From Branchiostoma floridae (taxonomy: Eukaryota > Chordata > Leptocardii > Amphioxiformes > Branchiostomatidae): a stretch of 64,000 bases of DNA. The position numbers and the translations under genes were made by a program. This document shows positions 10,901 through 20,681 of the stretch, in pieces. Where the stretch lies: contig NC_049991.1 in the NCBI RefSeq assembly GCF_000003815.2, forward strand, positions 4,016,437-4,080,436, in the 5' to 3' direction. The notes below the pieces were generated by a model. That model was not told where the DNA came from and searched no databases. It saw only the letters and a program-made list of their open reading frames with translations. Position 1 is the stretch's first letter. Each line of letters begins with the position of its first letter.

Positions 10901-13360
10901 GAACAGAGACGGGGACGACGCAGATTATCTGGCACTTACGACCCACTTCATGTAAATACGGGTCTCTATCGTAGACTGGTCCATTCTGTTAACAAATTTA
11001 GGCTTAACTCATAAGTCTCCATGTCTCATTTAGATCACATTGATCAATAAGAATTAAAACTAAATATGCTTTTATGTAGTTTTATGGCTATAGAGCTAAC
11101 AGTAATCATTGTTTGCTTATTACAAGCGACTAGAATTGTTGTGATGTCTTTTAAACCTATAGTAGTAGTGACAGTCCGATGCAATTTTTGGCATTCTTCA
11201 GGAAAGTTGACCCACTTGCTTCTAACACGTGACCCTATGGTGATATTCTGACTAAAACGGTGCCATGCATTGGTAAATATATGGAAGGATGTTTGTCACC
11301 GAAATTGATAAATATGCCATGGTACTGATATGGAAACAAAACTGGAATGATAACTATTTGTTGCTTATAATCATAGGGTCCGCCGCACCTACACCGTGCC
11401 CGGTCGGGACAATGAACCCAGTCAGCCTCGGTACAGGTGTGTCTGAATGTGTGCTGTGTCCGGCTGGTCAGTACTGTAGTGGAGCCGGACTGCAGACCCT
11501 AACTGGACCCTGCAGTGCCGGCTACTTCTGCATACCTGGTTCCCACTCACCAACACCCATCGACGGCGCATGCCCAGAAGGACACTACTGTCCAACAGGT
11601 AATGCTTGATACAAAACTTTGTCTGTGTTGGGCTAAACGGCATTATGAATAAAGATGGGAATTTACAGAACAAACAGGGTGAACAAAATTGAACAGAGAC
11701 GGGGGGAGACACAGATTCTATGACTCTAACGTACATGCCCAGAAGGGTACTATTGTCCTGAAGGTAACGTCTGGGTCGATATATGATTTATGTTCTACAC
11801 AATCTTTGTTTGTTTGCTTGCTTCTCCCGAATGGTAAACAAACTTTAAGCACGACACACTTGTTTTAAACAGTAAGTACACAGCTACATGTAAGCTGCTC
11901 ACACTGGGAAGGACCTCTACACTTTCTGACATGTTGGTGGTGGTTTCTTTAACATGCATGAGGCAGCGTGCCTATCCTTATACACTAGGACAGGCTTTAC
12001 ATCCCATCCGAGAGGACACCACTATAAACTGAAGCTTAGGTGCTCCTTTTTACCATGAGTTGAGTAAGGAAATAGGTGAAACGTGCATTTCCCAGGGGTA
12101 CAACATAACACTGGGGCCTTGTTAGAACCTACAGTCTCAAAGTCGTTGACCCTAAAGGTGCACTCTCACCGCACTTGCGTCAAGCTTGCGTCACCACGTG
12201 GTTCGTTCACTGCGTCACTGTTTTGTTATTTTCTTTCCGATTTTTTATAATTTTGATATTGCGCTATACGTAAAAATATGACTTAGAAGCCGACAGAATA
12301 CACCAAAAGGAAGAAAATTCGTTCTTTATCTCTGAAATTCGATGAGTATCATTTGAACCCCGCAGTGACGCAAGCGTGACGCAAGTGCAGCGGGAGTGCA
12401 CCTTTCTTTACCATTGATCAAGTCGGGATATGGGTATAATGTGCCTTTCTCAAGTGCATAACATTAAAGCCAGTTCGGGATTCGATCTCAGAACGTGTAG
12501 AATGAAAGTCAACAATTCTATCAGCACTACATTGGGGAAACGTTTGATTATACACCTTTCTCACGCGGCGGCCATGATAGATCGAAGAAGAGGTCAATGA
12601 GGCAAACAGACAAAAGTTATTTCTAAAATCAGGTCCCATTTAGTTTTCCCCCAAACCACACGAATTTTCATGATATAAGATAGAATAATAGATATTACAA
12701 GAAGTGTTATGCACCGAAAGATGTAGCAATTTAGAGTAGTGTAGACTGACCCCATGGTCCCCTAAGAGATGCAAAATAAAAACATAATAATGCAAATTTT
12801 TAACGAATTTGCAGCCATTCACTTATTGGTCGATTTCCTAATTGGCAGGCTACCATTGGTCGAACTGCTGATTATGATGGACAGCCTTTTGTTTGCCACA
12901 TTGAACTCGTTTTAGATCTATCATGGCCGCCGCGTGAGAAAGGTGTATAGAGTTATAAAGTATGATTGTTACTTACAGGTTCTGCTGTACCTTCACCATG
13001 CCCTGTTGGTACGATGAACCCAGACAGCCACGGAACAAATGTGTTAGACTGTCGTCCTTGTCAGGATGGTAAGTGAAACGCCCTTTGCCTACTGACGCCA
13101 AACTTATTCAGTTTTCTTTTAGTCTGTAAACTTTAAACTTAATCTTTGTATGTTTTAGATTATTTACCTGTTTTCAATCATCACTTCATGTATTTGAATT
13201 TGTTCACTTGCAATTAGCCCCATGGGCATGAATTTGCAATAAAACCTATGTTTTCAAAATCACATCGTTTAATTGCAAAAATCAGTTTGCTTATGCATCT
13301 TAATTGATCCTATCACATAATGTTCTGATCATTTGGTTTTGCTTTTTTTCTACAGAATAA
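7903..13360 (+). CDS. Secreted cysteine-rich repeat protein (Ephrin_rec_like/GCC2-GCC3-type modules)
   Basis: Exons: 7903-7996, 9106-9249, 9734-9925, 10305-10526, 11377-11598, 12979-13068 and 13356-13360 (TAA at 13358). All internal exons begin and end in phase 1, and the joined frame gives 322 aa. Residues 1-17 are a signal peptide ([13 protein letters not shown]). Modules follow the pattern CPAGxYC...CxxGYFCxPGSxSPTPxDGxCPEGxYCPTG, as in proteins with Ephrin_rec_like or GCC2/GCC3 domains. Exons 4 and 5 are near-identical 222-bp duplicates, and exon 6 is a shortened version. The last coding exon adds only Glu and stop. Because every module exon has the same phase, extra exons could lie in the gap at 8394-8938 without breaking the frame, so the protein may be longer. 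No membrane anchor is seen. The function is unknown; it is probably extracellular. Confidence 0.75.
8117..8393. repeat. GT-rich microsatellite flanking an assembly gap
   Basis: Almost pure GT/TG with scattered A and C runs up to about 8320, then G-rich sequence up to the Ns. It is in the first intron of the cysteine-rich gene and probably caused the gap. Confidence 0.9.
8394..8938. other. Assembly gap (545 N)
   Basis: An uninterrupted run of N. Its true length and content are unknown; it may hide exons of the surrounding gene. Confidence 0.99.
9500..9600. repeat. Dispersed repeat fragment
   Basis: GGGTCCCCTGGCAGC...GCAGGAGCATTTTTGTC is an inverted relative of the sequence at 2650-2705. It sits in the intron between exons 2 and 3 of the cysteine-rich gene. 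Confidence 0.5.
9926..10935 (+). repeat. Intronic tandem repeat of about 120 bp carrying the exon-end/splice-donor sequence
   Basis: Five diverged units run from one CCCAACAG|GTAATG to the next, each with TGACATTATGAGTAAAGACTG, GATTGAACAGAGACGGGG and ACACAGGTTATCTGACA. Exon 4 (10305-10526) interrupts the series. A further unit after exon 5 (11599-11763) ends in a fragment that would read [10 protein letters not shown], a relic of an exon 3' end. The repeat thus reproduces the end of the coding module together with its donor. Confidence 0.75.
11895..12150 (-). repeat. tRNA-derived SINE, family A, diverged antisense copy
   Basis: It shares TTTACCATGAGTTGAGTAAGG and ACGTGCATTTCCCAGGGGTACAACATAAC with the other family-A copies. 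A further fragment lies at about 12415-12510, in the same orientation. Confidence 0.5.
12154..12405. mobile_element. MITE with AAAGGTGCACTC ends
   Basis: The left arm (AAAGGTGCACTCTCACCGC, then TTGCGTCA) and the right arm (its inverse, ending GGGAGTGCACCTTT) pair over about 40 bp. The interior is AT-rich with no frame. It lies in the intron before exon 6 of the cysteine-rich gene. The ends resemble those at 17219-17442. Confidence 0.75.
12549..12949. mobile_element. MITE with nearly perfect 35-bp inverted ends
   Basis: Arms 12549-12583 and 12915-12949 are inverted copies containing ACACCTTTCTCACGCGGCGG and CCATGATAGATC. Both ends are flanked by TA. The right end is only 30 bp from the acceptor of exon 6 of the cysteine-rich gene, so that intron now takes its polypyrimidine tract from sequence next to the insertion. 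Confidence 0.85.
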
Positions 13361-13655
13361 TGGACAGCGAGGGGATCGTAAGCGAAGTTTCCAGACCCAA
13401 ACAACATATATCTTATGATTTGGGTCACCCAATAAGAAGCGAGCTGATAGTTTGTCTTTCTGATACGACTGAAAGTTGATAGATCACTTCAGTCGTCATT
13501 TATACTTCTGTTGCACAGGATTTTACATATACGAGTATTAGTATATCAATATGCACATATTTCTAAATGATGATTCTTGTAAATTACTATTTGCCTGTAT
13601 TGCACAGCATTTATGATATAAAGAAATAAAAATTGAAAGTGTCAAGTGTGTGATA
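13361..13655 (+). other. 3' untranslated region of the cysteine-rich gene
   Basis: AT-rich sequence after the TAA at 13358. AATAAA at 13625-13630 is a good polyadenylation signal; a second AATAAA at about 14355 could serve a longer transcript. Confidence 0.55.
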
Positions 13656-14814
13656 CCATATCAAATAGACGTCCACAATGGGTTCTCATACTCATGCTGA
13701 GCCATTAGAACAAATATCTAATAAACACCAAACTGCTGTTAAACTATGTTTAATACATAGCCTCATGATTACAGTGTTCCAAAAGTTGATGTACTTCTGT
13801 TGTTTCTCTGTCGATAATTATGTCTTTTCCGGATTTGACATCAAATTTGACCATATATTTGGTTTCAGGGAATCTTGTATTCAAGACATTATACATTCGT
13901 ATTATTGAGTGGTTATTTAATCACAAATCTGTTTGAAAGGATAATTTTAGACAAAATAACGACTAAGGGAAATAAAACATATACTTATTTCTACTGTCTG
14001 ATCTGAATGAACAAAATTGAGAAGAAGGAATTTCTATGAATGTCAGCGTACTACCATTTCAATCACTACATTTCTATTGCACGTACATAGCAAATGTATT
14101 CCTATTAATTATTCCATGACAATTGTGGCAATCATGTGGTGTATAGTGGTCATACATATAACCTGTTACTGTATAAGTACATGAGAGAACTGCTTATATA
14201 GACGAAGATTCCTTTTCCATGCGCTTTACCATTTGTGCCAAAGAAAGGTACTCTTACTTATACGACAGTGGACACTAGTACTTCGAATTACTCCATGTAC
14301 AATAGTAGCTTAGATACTCTGTTTTTTTTTACAAATGTACTGTTTGTTTTACGAATAAAGCCTTGAAAAAAAATGTATTTTTGGAACATCAGGTCAGTGG
14401 CTTACGATGTGACCAAATTCTACAGAAAATGTTCACAATTTGAACTGCGGAAGCGCGGGGTCAAAGGGTGAAGGCCCCTTATTTTTAAACAGTTCTTGTC
14501 TAGTCCGTGTTTCATAACATCCCTAGAGATATTTTGTTTAGGTATCAAGGGCATTCACCTTTGACATATTACCCATAATACATCAACTATGCATTCCTAG
14601 TACGCATGCGGTGACAGGAATTGTGGGTAATATGTCAAAGGTGAAGGCCCCTGACTTGTAAACAGTTCTCCTTATAACCATTGTCACGATTTACAGAACA
14701 TTGTCCAGACGTGTTCTGTTTATATCTAAAGGGTTTTCACCTTTGAAATGTTACCTACGTATCCTGTCGCCGCGTATGCGTATTCGTAAGTGTGAACGAG
14801 CCTATTATATGGCT
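13656..14814. other. Intergenic region between two convergent genes
   Basis: This separates the 3' ends of the cysteine-rich gene (plus) and carboxylesterase A (minus). No coding exon is seen. A hairpin at 14551-14649 pairs CACCTTTGACATATTACCCA with TGGGTAATATGTCAAAGGTG around a 50-bp loop, and a third diverged arm lies at about 14738. Confidence 0.6.
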
Positions 14815-17800
14815 TCAAAGTGAGGTGTCAATATTTCCATTGTGGTAAGACATTGTCTTCTCATCACTCGACTTTGTGACGAGCTTCTTTGTGGTTCCGA
14901 GTCGCCTGCCTACAATACACACTAACCCGGACAAAACCATAACCAAGGCGATGATAATGCCAACCAACGCATACTGGGTCCCTTGGAGCTGCTGCAGTAG
15001 CGCTGCAATTCCGCCAGGTGGCGTGGTACTCCTATGGCTGTCAACAGTCGTCGCAGGTTCTTTCGTTGGCGTCATGGCGGGTGCTGCCTTGTGACTGTGC
15101 GAAATCATGGCAGGGATGACTTGACCCAAGAAGAACCTCTGTCTAGGATACAAGTCGGACGTGACACTGCTGAGCGACATGCCGCCGAGTTGCAGATATT
15201 GGCGGCCAAGTTCGTCGTAGGCTGGCCATGTCACCGGTACGGCGTTTGGGCGATTGGGGTTTCTGGAAAAAGCAAAGCTCAGTCATACAGTAGACACATA
15301 CCGGGCACTTTTATATTGTGATTCCAATGTATGACTGAAGGAGACACATGTGAAACCTAATGGAAAACATAGCTAGTAATATCCATGACCAATTGCTCCA
15401 CCCACAGAAACACATTAGGACCTGTCACCCTGCTGTCGGCTATGCTCTCCTCCTAGGAGTGATTGATTACCCCGAAACTCATGACAAACACATTGGAATC
15501 ACAGTCTCCAATTGGCGATAAGGATATATATCCTCCAAAGCAAACATAACAAACCCTCTGACTAAGGAAAAAATTGAAGATAAACACAGAAGATATCTGT
15601 TCTGCTGGGTATGTTTCTTTAGTGTTACACCTGAGTTTCGACTATTGAACTGAGCTTTGAGAGGAACCTTTATCGCAAACTTACCCAGTCTTCATGAAAT
15701 TCGAAAAGTATACCATCATCCGGGTACTGAGCTCCACCTCCACTGACGTCACGGTCTTTCCGTTATACTCCGGCCCAAACAGGAAGTACTTCTCGTCCCC
15801 ATGTGCCGCCTGGATGTAGGAGGGTCTGCTGGAGAAGGACGGCCGGGGGGCGAACTGGAAAATGTCGTCACGTGATTATGACGTAGTCTAGTGTCCGCCA
15901 TGTTGGTTGGTTGAATATATCTTGTTTTATCCTCTTTTTTTTTTCTTTTGCACTACAGTATAGAGTTTTTTATATCCCGCGGTAAAAGTCGCGGGATTTT
16001 GCTGGATAGCTTTCGATAATATTGCGCGGGATACCTTGCGTGATTTTGCGTGATACCTCTCAGGATTTCGTGAAATATCTCGCCATATATTGCATGATAT
16101 CCTACAGCTCTCCTGAAAAATAGTTACCGTGAGCTATATATCCTGCAAAGTCTCTAGACAGACACCACATTATGCTGCGGGACTTTGGTGCATATCCCGA
16201 AGCATGTACTGTGTTGTTCTTTCTTAACGACTTTGCATATGCTAGACAATGAATAGTCGTTTACGCTACTAAATGACCGATCGCCATCTTGGATTTACAA
16301 ACTCAAGCAACATGGCGAATGCATCTGACGTCACAAGTTCTGACGTAACATACAGGTGCCCTGTAAACTCAGATTCGATATTGAGTAGGGTGCATCTGAC
16401 TCACGTAGTAGAAGTAGGTGCCCCCGTGGTAGCGGGAGTAGTCCGCGGCGTCCTCAATAGGCGGGACGGCGAACCGCCAGTCACCGTAGAACCTGGCGGC
16501 GCGCTCGGCGTAAGAAATGCCGTGGTTACCGTGACCGTCCGAACCGTACTCGCTAACCACGGTCTGGGTCACCTAGTGAAAAAAGTTCAACTTAAAACCA
16601 TGAATATTGACAAGTCACTGGAGATTTATCGAATAAAAATGTTCACCAAAATCAAGCGAATAAACTGCCTAATTTGGGATTGGTCACATTCGTAATACAA
16701 CAGTCGTACGATTGCCGTACGACAGCAAATCGAGGGTAGTCTTTGCAATGGATAGTCGTGTCGTACGAAGAATTCAACCGTTTTTTTTACTGCAAATGCT
16801 GTTTTAGCTCCTTGTTGGTTGACGGTATAGGACGAATGTAACAGCAGCGTTAGTTTGCAATATGATTGTTGTAAGAACTACAAACAAATGAAGTACGTTT
16901 TGAGTACATTCAGGGCGTTTTTTGTAATACATTTGAAACCTGCATAAAATAAAAGAGACTTTCAGTTTTTACCCGTGCAGCATTCTCTTCGAAAATTCTT
17001 AGTTTGTCAGCTGCCACGGCTTCGAAGTCCGCTTGAGTGTGAATGGAGTTGAGTGTGGAGGTGCCCAACACCGAACCCTCACTGCTGACAATACCCAACA
17101 TGTAGTCCCGCCTCTCAAAATTTCCTTCGAGGAGCAGCTCTTGAGGAGTCTTAGGAAGGAAGACGCCGTCTACGGTTGGCACAAACCTGAGACATCCGGA
17201 CAACAGGAGAAGGTAAATGTGGTATCTCACTGCGCTTGGGGAACCGGTGCGGCACTGCGGGGTTCCAAAGATACTCATCCAATTTCAGAGAACGAATTTT
17301 CTTACGTTTTGTGTATTTTGTCGTCTTTTAAGTCATACTTTTACGTATTTCGCAATATCTAAATTATAAAACATCCGAGAAAATAACAAATTGTGCCGCA
17401 GTGAGCGAACCCCGCAGTGTCGCAAGTGCAGTGAGATACCACCTTAAGATATGACGTCACATGACGTCATTTGACCCGCAATGGGTGCTGAACTGGTAAT
17501 CACTGGTAATCTGTGACCGCGTTGGCCAATAGGAGCAAAGTATCGCCAGGTCACCCGAATCCTCACGAGGTTTGGCAAAATGACTTACAACAACTTATTA
17601 CGTGTACGTGTAATAACAACTTCACTGATTTAACACGTGCAACCTTAGATGAGAGAATTGTCTATTTTGTCCATTGCTTTGTGAACGACAAATGCACACT
17701 GGTATAATCTTACTCAGTTGTAAGTTAAAGAATAAAGGTACGTGAGTACAATGAGGTACATGTAGTCCGTCGATTAAAGTAAGACATATAGGTAACAAGA

Positions 17801-18455
17801 TATGCAAAGTTACAGTTACTGAAGCTATTGGATAAAATTTGGACACAGAGGTTTCAGACAGCTTCCACTCTCTTTCCACGGTGGCCTTTTGATGGCGTAG
17901 GGTCATTCCGTTGTTATCCATTGTTTCAACTGCTTGGTACGGGAAGGCTAAGCCCATTCTTTTGCTTCCATAGTCTTAATTACCTCCCCGACAGAAATCA
18001 GGTTCCCATTTCTACAACTTGGTAGGGTGAGGTAAGCCGTAAAAAGTGTCTTTATTCAAATTTTTGGCGAGCCTAATGTTTATAGTGTGCGACCGTTTGA
18101 CAAGAATTCCCAGAATTCCGCAGGCATGCGTGGAATTTTTCCATAGGCATGCGTGGAATTTTTACATGAGTATTCCCTATGGAATTGGTTTTTCTGTGTG
18201 ACCTTTATTCTGTTAGTAATGGCAGGATTCGAACCCTCGATCTAGTGTCCACTATCCTTACTAAATCTGTCAGTCGACGCCACAAAGTTAAAAGAATTTT
18301 ACGTACTTGTAAATAGAATCTGGTGGGGCCGAGATGTCCCTGGACCTTGAAGCAGAGTAGACGGTGTTCGTGTCCTTACTGCGTATGCACTCCACCATTG
18401 CGGCGGTGTTGCTAGTGTCACAGCCCAAAGCTGCACCTAAAGCCATCGCGGTGTC
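14815..18455 (-). CDS. Carboxylesterase A (cholinesterase-like), exons 5-9
   Basis: Exons 18455-18307, 17186-16973, 16572-16405, 15854-15685 and 15262-14815 (TGA/TAA-side end at 14815) continue the frame of exons 1-4 at 32124-35915; the phases 0, 2, 0, 0 and 2 all fit. The acidic member of the triad is Glu324 in SSEGS (exon 6) and the catalytic His is His433 in AAHGDEKYFLFG (exon 8). Exon 9 begins at the typical NPNRPN...TWPAYD stretch of cholinesterase-family proteins, then has a Thr/Pro stalk and a transmembrane helix at about 568-590 with a 30-residue cytosolic tail. The protein is therefore probably a type I cell-surface hydrolase of 620 aa rather than a secreted or GPI-linked enzyme. The substrate is unknown. 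Exon 5 follows exon 4 after 13.7 kb; continuity rests on phase and on colinearity with carboxylesterase B. Confidence 0.9.
17219..17442. mobile_element. MITE with GTGGTATCTCACTGC ends
   Basis: GTGGTATCTCACTGC at 17219-17233 is mirrored by GCAGTGAGATACCAC at 17428-17442, and the next 20 bp inward (GGGTTC/GAACCC) also pair. It is inserted in the carboxylesterase A intron between exons 5 and 6, 33 bp from the acceptor of exon 6. A half copy lies at 62588-62665. Confidence 0.75.
18205..18295 (-). repeat. tRNA-like SINE head fragment
   Basis: On the minus strand GTGGCGTCGACTG...GAGGGTTCGAATCCTGCC has the order of box A and box B. No cloverleaf can be built with confidence, and no family-A body follows. 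Intronic in carboxylesterase A. Confidence 0.4.
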
Positions 18456-19118
18456 CTAAAAGGGATAACGATAGTTAACTTAACCTTTATCTGCGGGGTA
18501 ACCTGAATCCGTTGTTTTTTTTAAACAGTTTATCTAGCGATATCAAAGCGATGAATGGTGGTTTAAAATTTGCCTTATCTTTAGTATTTCTTTATAGTTT
18601 TTGACATTGCAACTTGCGACATGAATGAATAAATATTGATTTTAGATAAAGGAATATATGTTAACCCACGGATAAAGGTCAACAGGAATTAACCAACATG
18701 TCGTCTCCCTCACCCTAGGTGAAAAGCTAGGTTTTTGGGACACAATTGCATAATACGTTTTTATCAATATCCAGCAATTTGGACCATCGTATCATCGCAC
18801 TTGTGGGGGGTCGTAAAAGAGTAAGAAAAAGGCCCGGTGTGCAAATCTTACTGTAGGCATATAGGCTATACAGAAGTCTTCAACAAGTTGAAATTGGTAG
18901 CCTCACAAGGAAAAGAAATTAAAAAAATAGGAAGACCTAAAAGCCTATTGCAACCTACACACTACCACAGGGGCAACAATGTCACAATTATCCTAAATTT
19001 CAAAGAAATTCTATATTTGCCAACCAATGTAAGTCGGGCATAAGTCGGGCGAACGTCTCCCGACTGACGTGCGTTCGCCATCTGAGTTGCACGACCTGCA
19101 CGATCTGCAGGTGACTTG

Positions 19119-19316
19119 GTTATACCCCCCTCACATTATGCCCGATTCCATCGGACGACGAGTCTGCGATCTCTAAATTACGAGGAGGCATGACCCTGAC
19201 GGGAAGGAGGGAACTCTGTCATTTCATCCACGGCATCAGGGTCATGCCTCCTCTTAATTAAGAGCTCGCAGACTCGTCGTCCGATCGATTTTCGCCTAAT
19301 GTGAGGGGGGTATAAC
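19119..19316. repeat. Large imperfect palindrome with GTTATACCCCCC ends
   Basis: The left arm (GTTATACCCCCCTCACATTA..., then GACGACGAGTCTGCGA, GGAGGCATGACC) is mirrored almost along its whole length by the right arm ending TGAGGGGGGTATAAC, leaving a loop of about 30 bp. A third, partial right arm lies at 19463-19515. Probably a fold-back MITE. Confidence 0.75.
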
Positions 19317-19708
19317 GAGCTCTGCGAACTCAGAGATCACCGGCGACTTGTCGCTTGTGTTAAGAACATGCTTCGTGCACTGCGACCATCGTACGACCCC
19401 TAAAAATCGCCGGCTAACCCGAAAAAAAAAACGGCAGACGTCTGACTCACGAAAATGTAATTTAGAGCTCGCAGAATCGTCGTCCAATGGATTTCGCGTA
19501 ATGTGACAGGGGAATTAGCAGAACACCATGGGAGTGGATACGGAGGTGACTTCGTGGATTTACACACAAAATGAGATGAAAAAACGATCCTTAACAAGAC
19601 ATAAAACAACTTAATTCCAATCTGACCAAAATTGCTACGCAATGTCAGAAAAATGTACATTTGCCTCCCAAAAAAGCATTCTGTACTGCACAACTGTACT
19701 GCACTAAT

Positions 19709-20147
19709 CAGGGGTGGGCACTGGTACAGAAAATTCAAGTCCGGTTCAGGTCCAGGGGATCAGGTCCAGGTTCGGACCTAAACCTGGACCTGATTCAGTC
19801 TGTGAGAAGTTGTAAATAGACGATACTCAAAACAATGGTCCATTTTGCCACAAAGAAATCTGTTTTGTGGAGTATTCGTCTCCCACTGGCATTTTGCCTC
19901 TGCGCCATTGGCATTGACTGTAAAACGTGGTAGAAATGACTGTAGACACTACTCTATTTCGCTCCTGTTATTTTTCTCGACCGCTAAGCCCCGAAACGTG
20001 TGGATGCCTGATCATATAACCTGTTCATTTTCAAATAGGTCCAACATCAGGTCTAAGCAATTTGTCATATCCGGTTTTTCTGGACCAGTCCAGTAAAAAA
20101 AAACGGTTTTGTACCGTTACACCGCACTGGTACCTAGCCCTAGTACC
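19709..20147. mobile_element. hAT-like non-autonomous element, tentative
   Basis: The left end CAGGGGTGGGCACTGGTAC has a degraded inverse at 20125-20146 (GCACTGGTACCTAGCCCTAG). Just inside the left end are several copies of GGTCCAGG/GGACCTG words. No clean 8-bp target duplication is seen, so the boundaries are uncertain. Confidence 0.4.
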
Positions 20148-20238
20148 AATCGTTCTGATTCAGCAAGTAAACAGTTCAGCGACCTTTATTGCTTTGACTA
20201 GTCATTAGCTACTTCATGAGATTAGTCTGAATATCAGG

Positions 20239-20423
20239 AAGCTTGATTCTGCGCAACTCTTGTACAATAACAACCCCTAACACATCAGTCGCAGTGCTTC
20301 CCAAGGACGTATATGAATAACCATAACACTAAGCTTGATTCTGCGCAACTCTTTTACAATAACAACCCCTAATACGTCAACCGCAGTGCTTCCCAAGGAC
20401 GTAGATACATAAACATAACACTA
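20239..20423. repeat. Two tandem 92-bp units upstream of the LRR gene
   Basis: Two copies, starting at AAGCTTGATTCTGCGCAACT (20239 and 20331), differ at only a few positions and end near CATAACACT. They lie about 0.25-0.45 kb upstream of the LRR start codon, in its likely promoter region. Confidence 0.85.
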
Positions 20424-20681
20424 AGCGAAGTAATAAGTCTGGTTAATAAACGCAGTGTACGTACTGACGCCGCCAACAGCCGGCGGTGCAAAGCTTGTTA
20501 CGTACCGACATTCACCACAAGGAGAGAAGAGCTGAGCAAACCGACAGCTCGTCACTGAGGCTTACCGACCTGTGGGCTAAGTACACAAACTACAGGTAAG
20601 TGAGAAATGGTCTCTCGGATGAAAGGCTTAGATCCAACCGACAGAATGTACCAAAGAGGCGGTGCGAAGGAGAGCGCAGCC

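Noticed and set aside
14876-15321. Plus-strand frames of 72-95 codons
   Set aside because: They are antisense to the last exon of carboxylesterase A, which has clear family motifs.
16273-16695. Plus-strand frame of 140 codons
   Set aside because: Antisense to carboxylesterase A exon 7 and its flanks.
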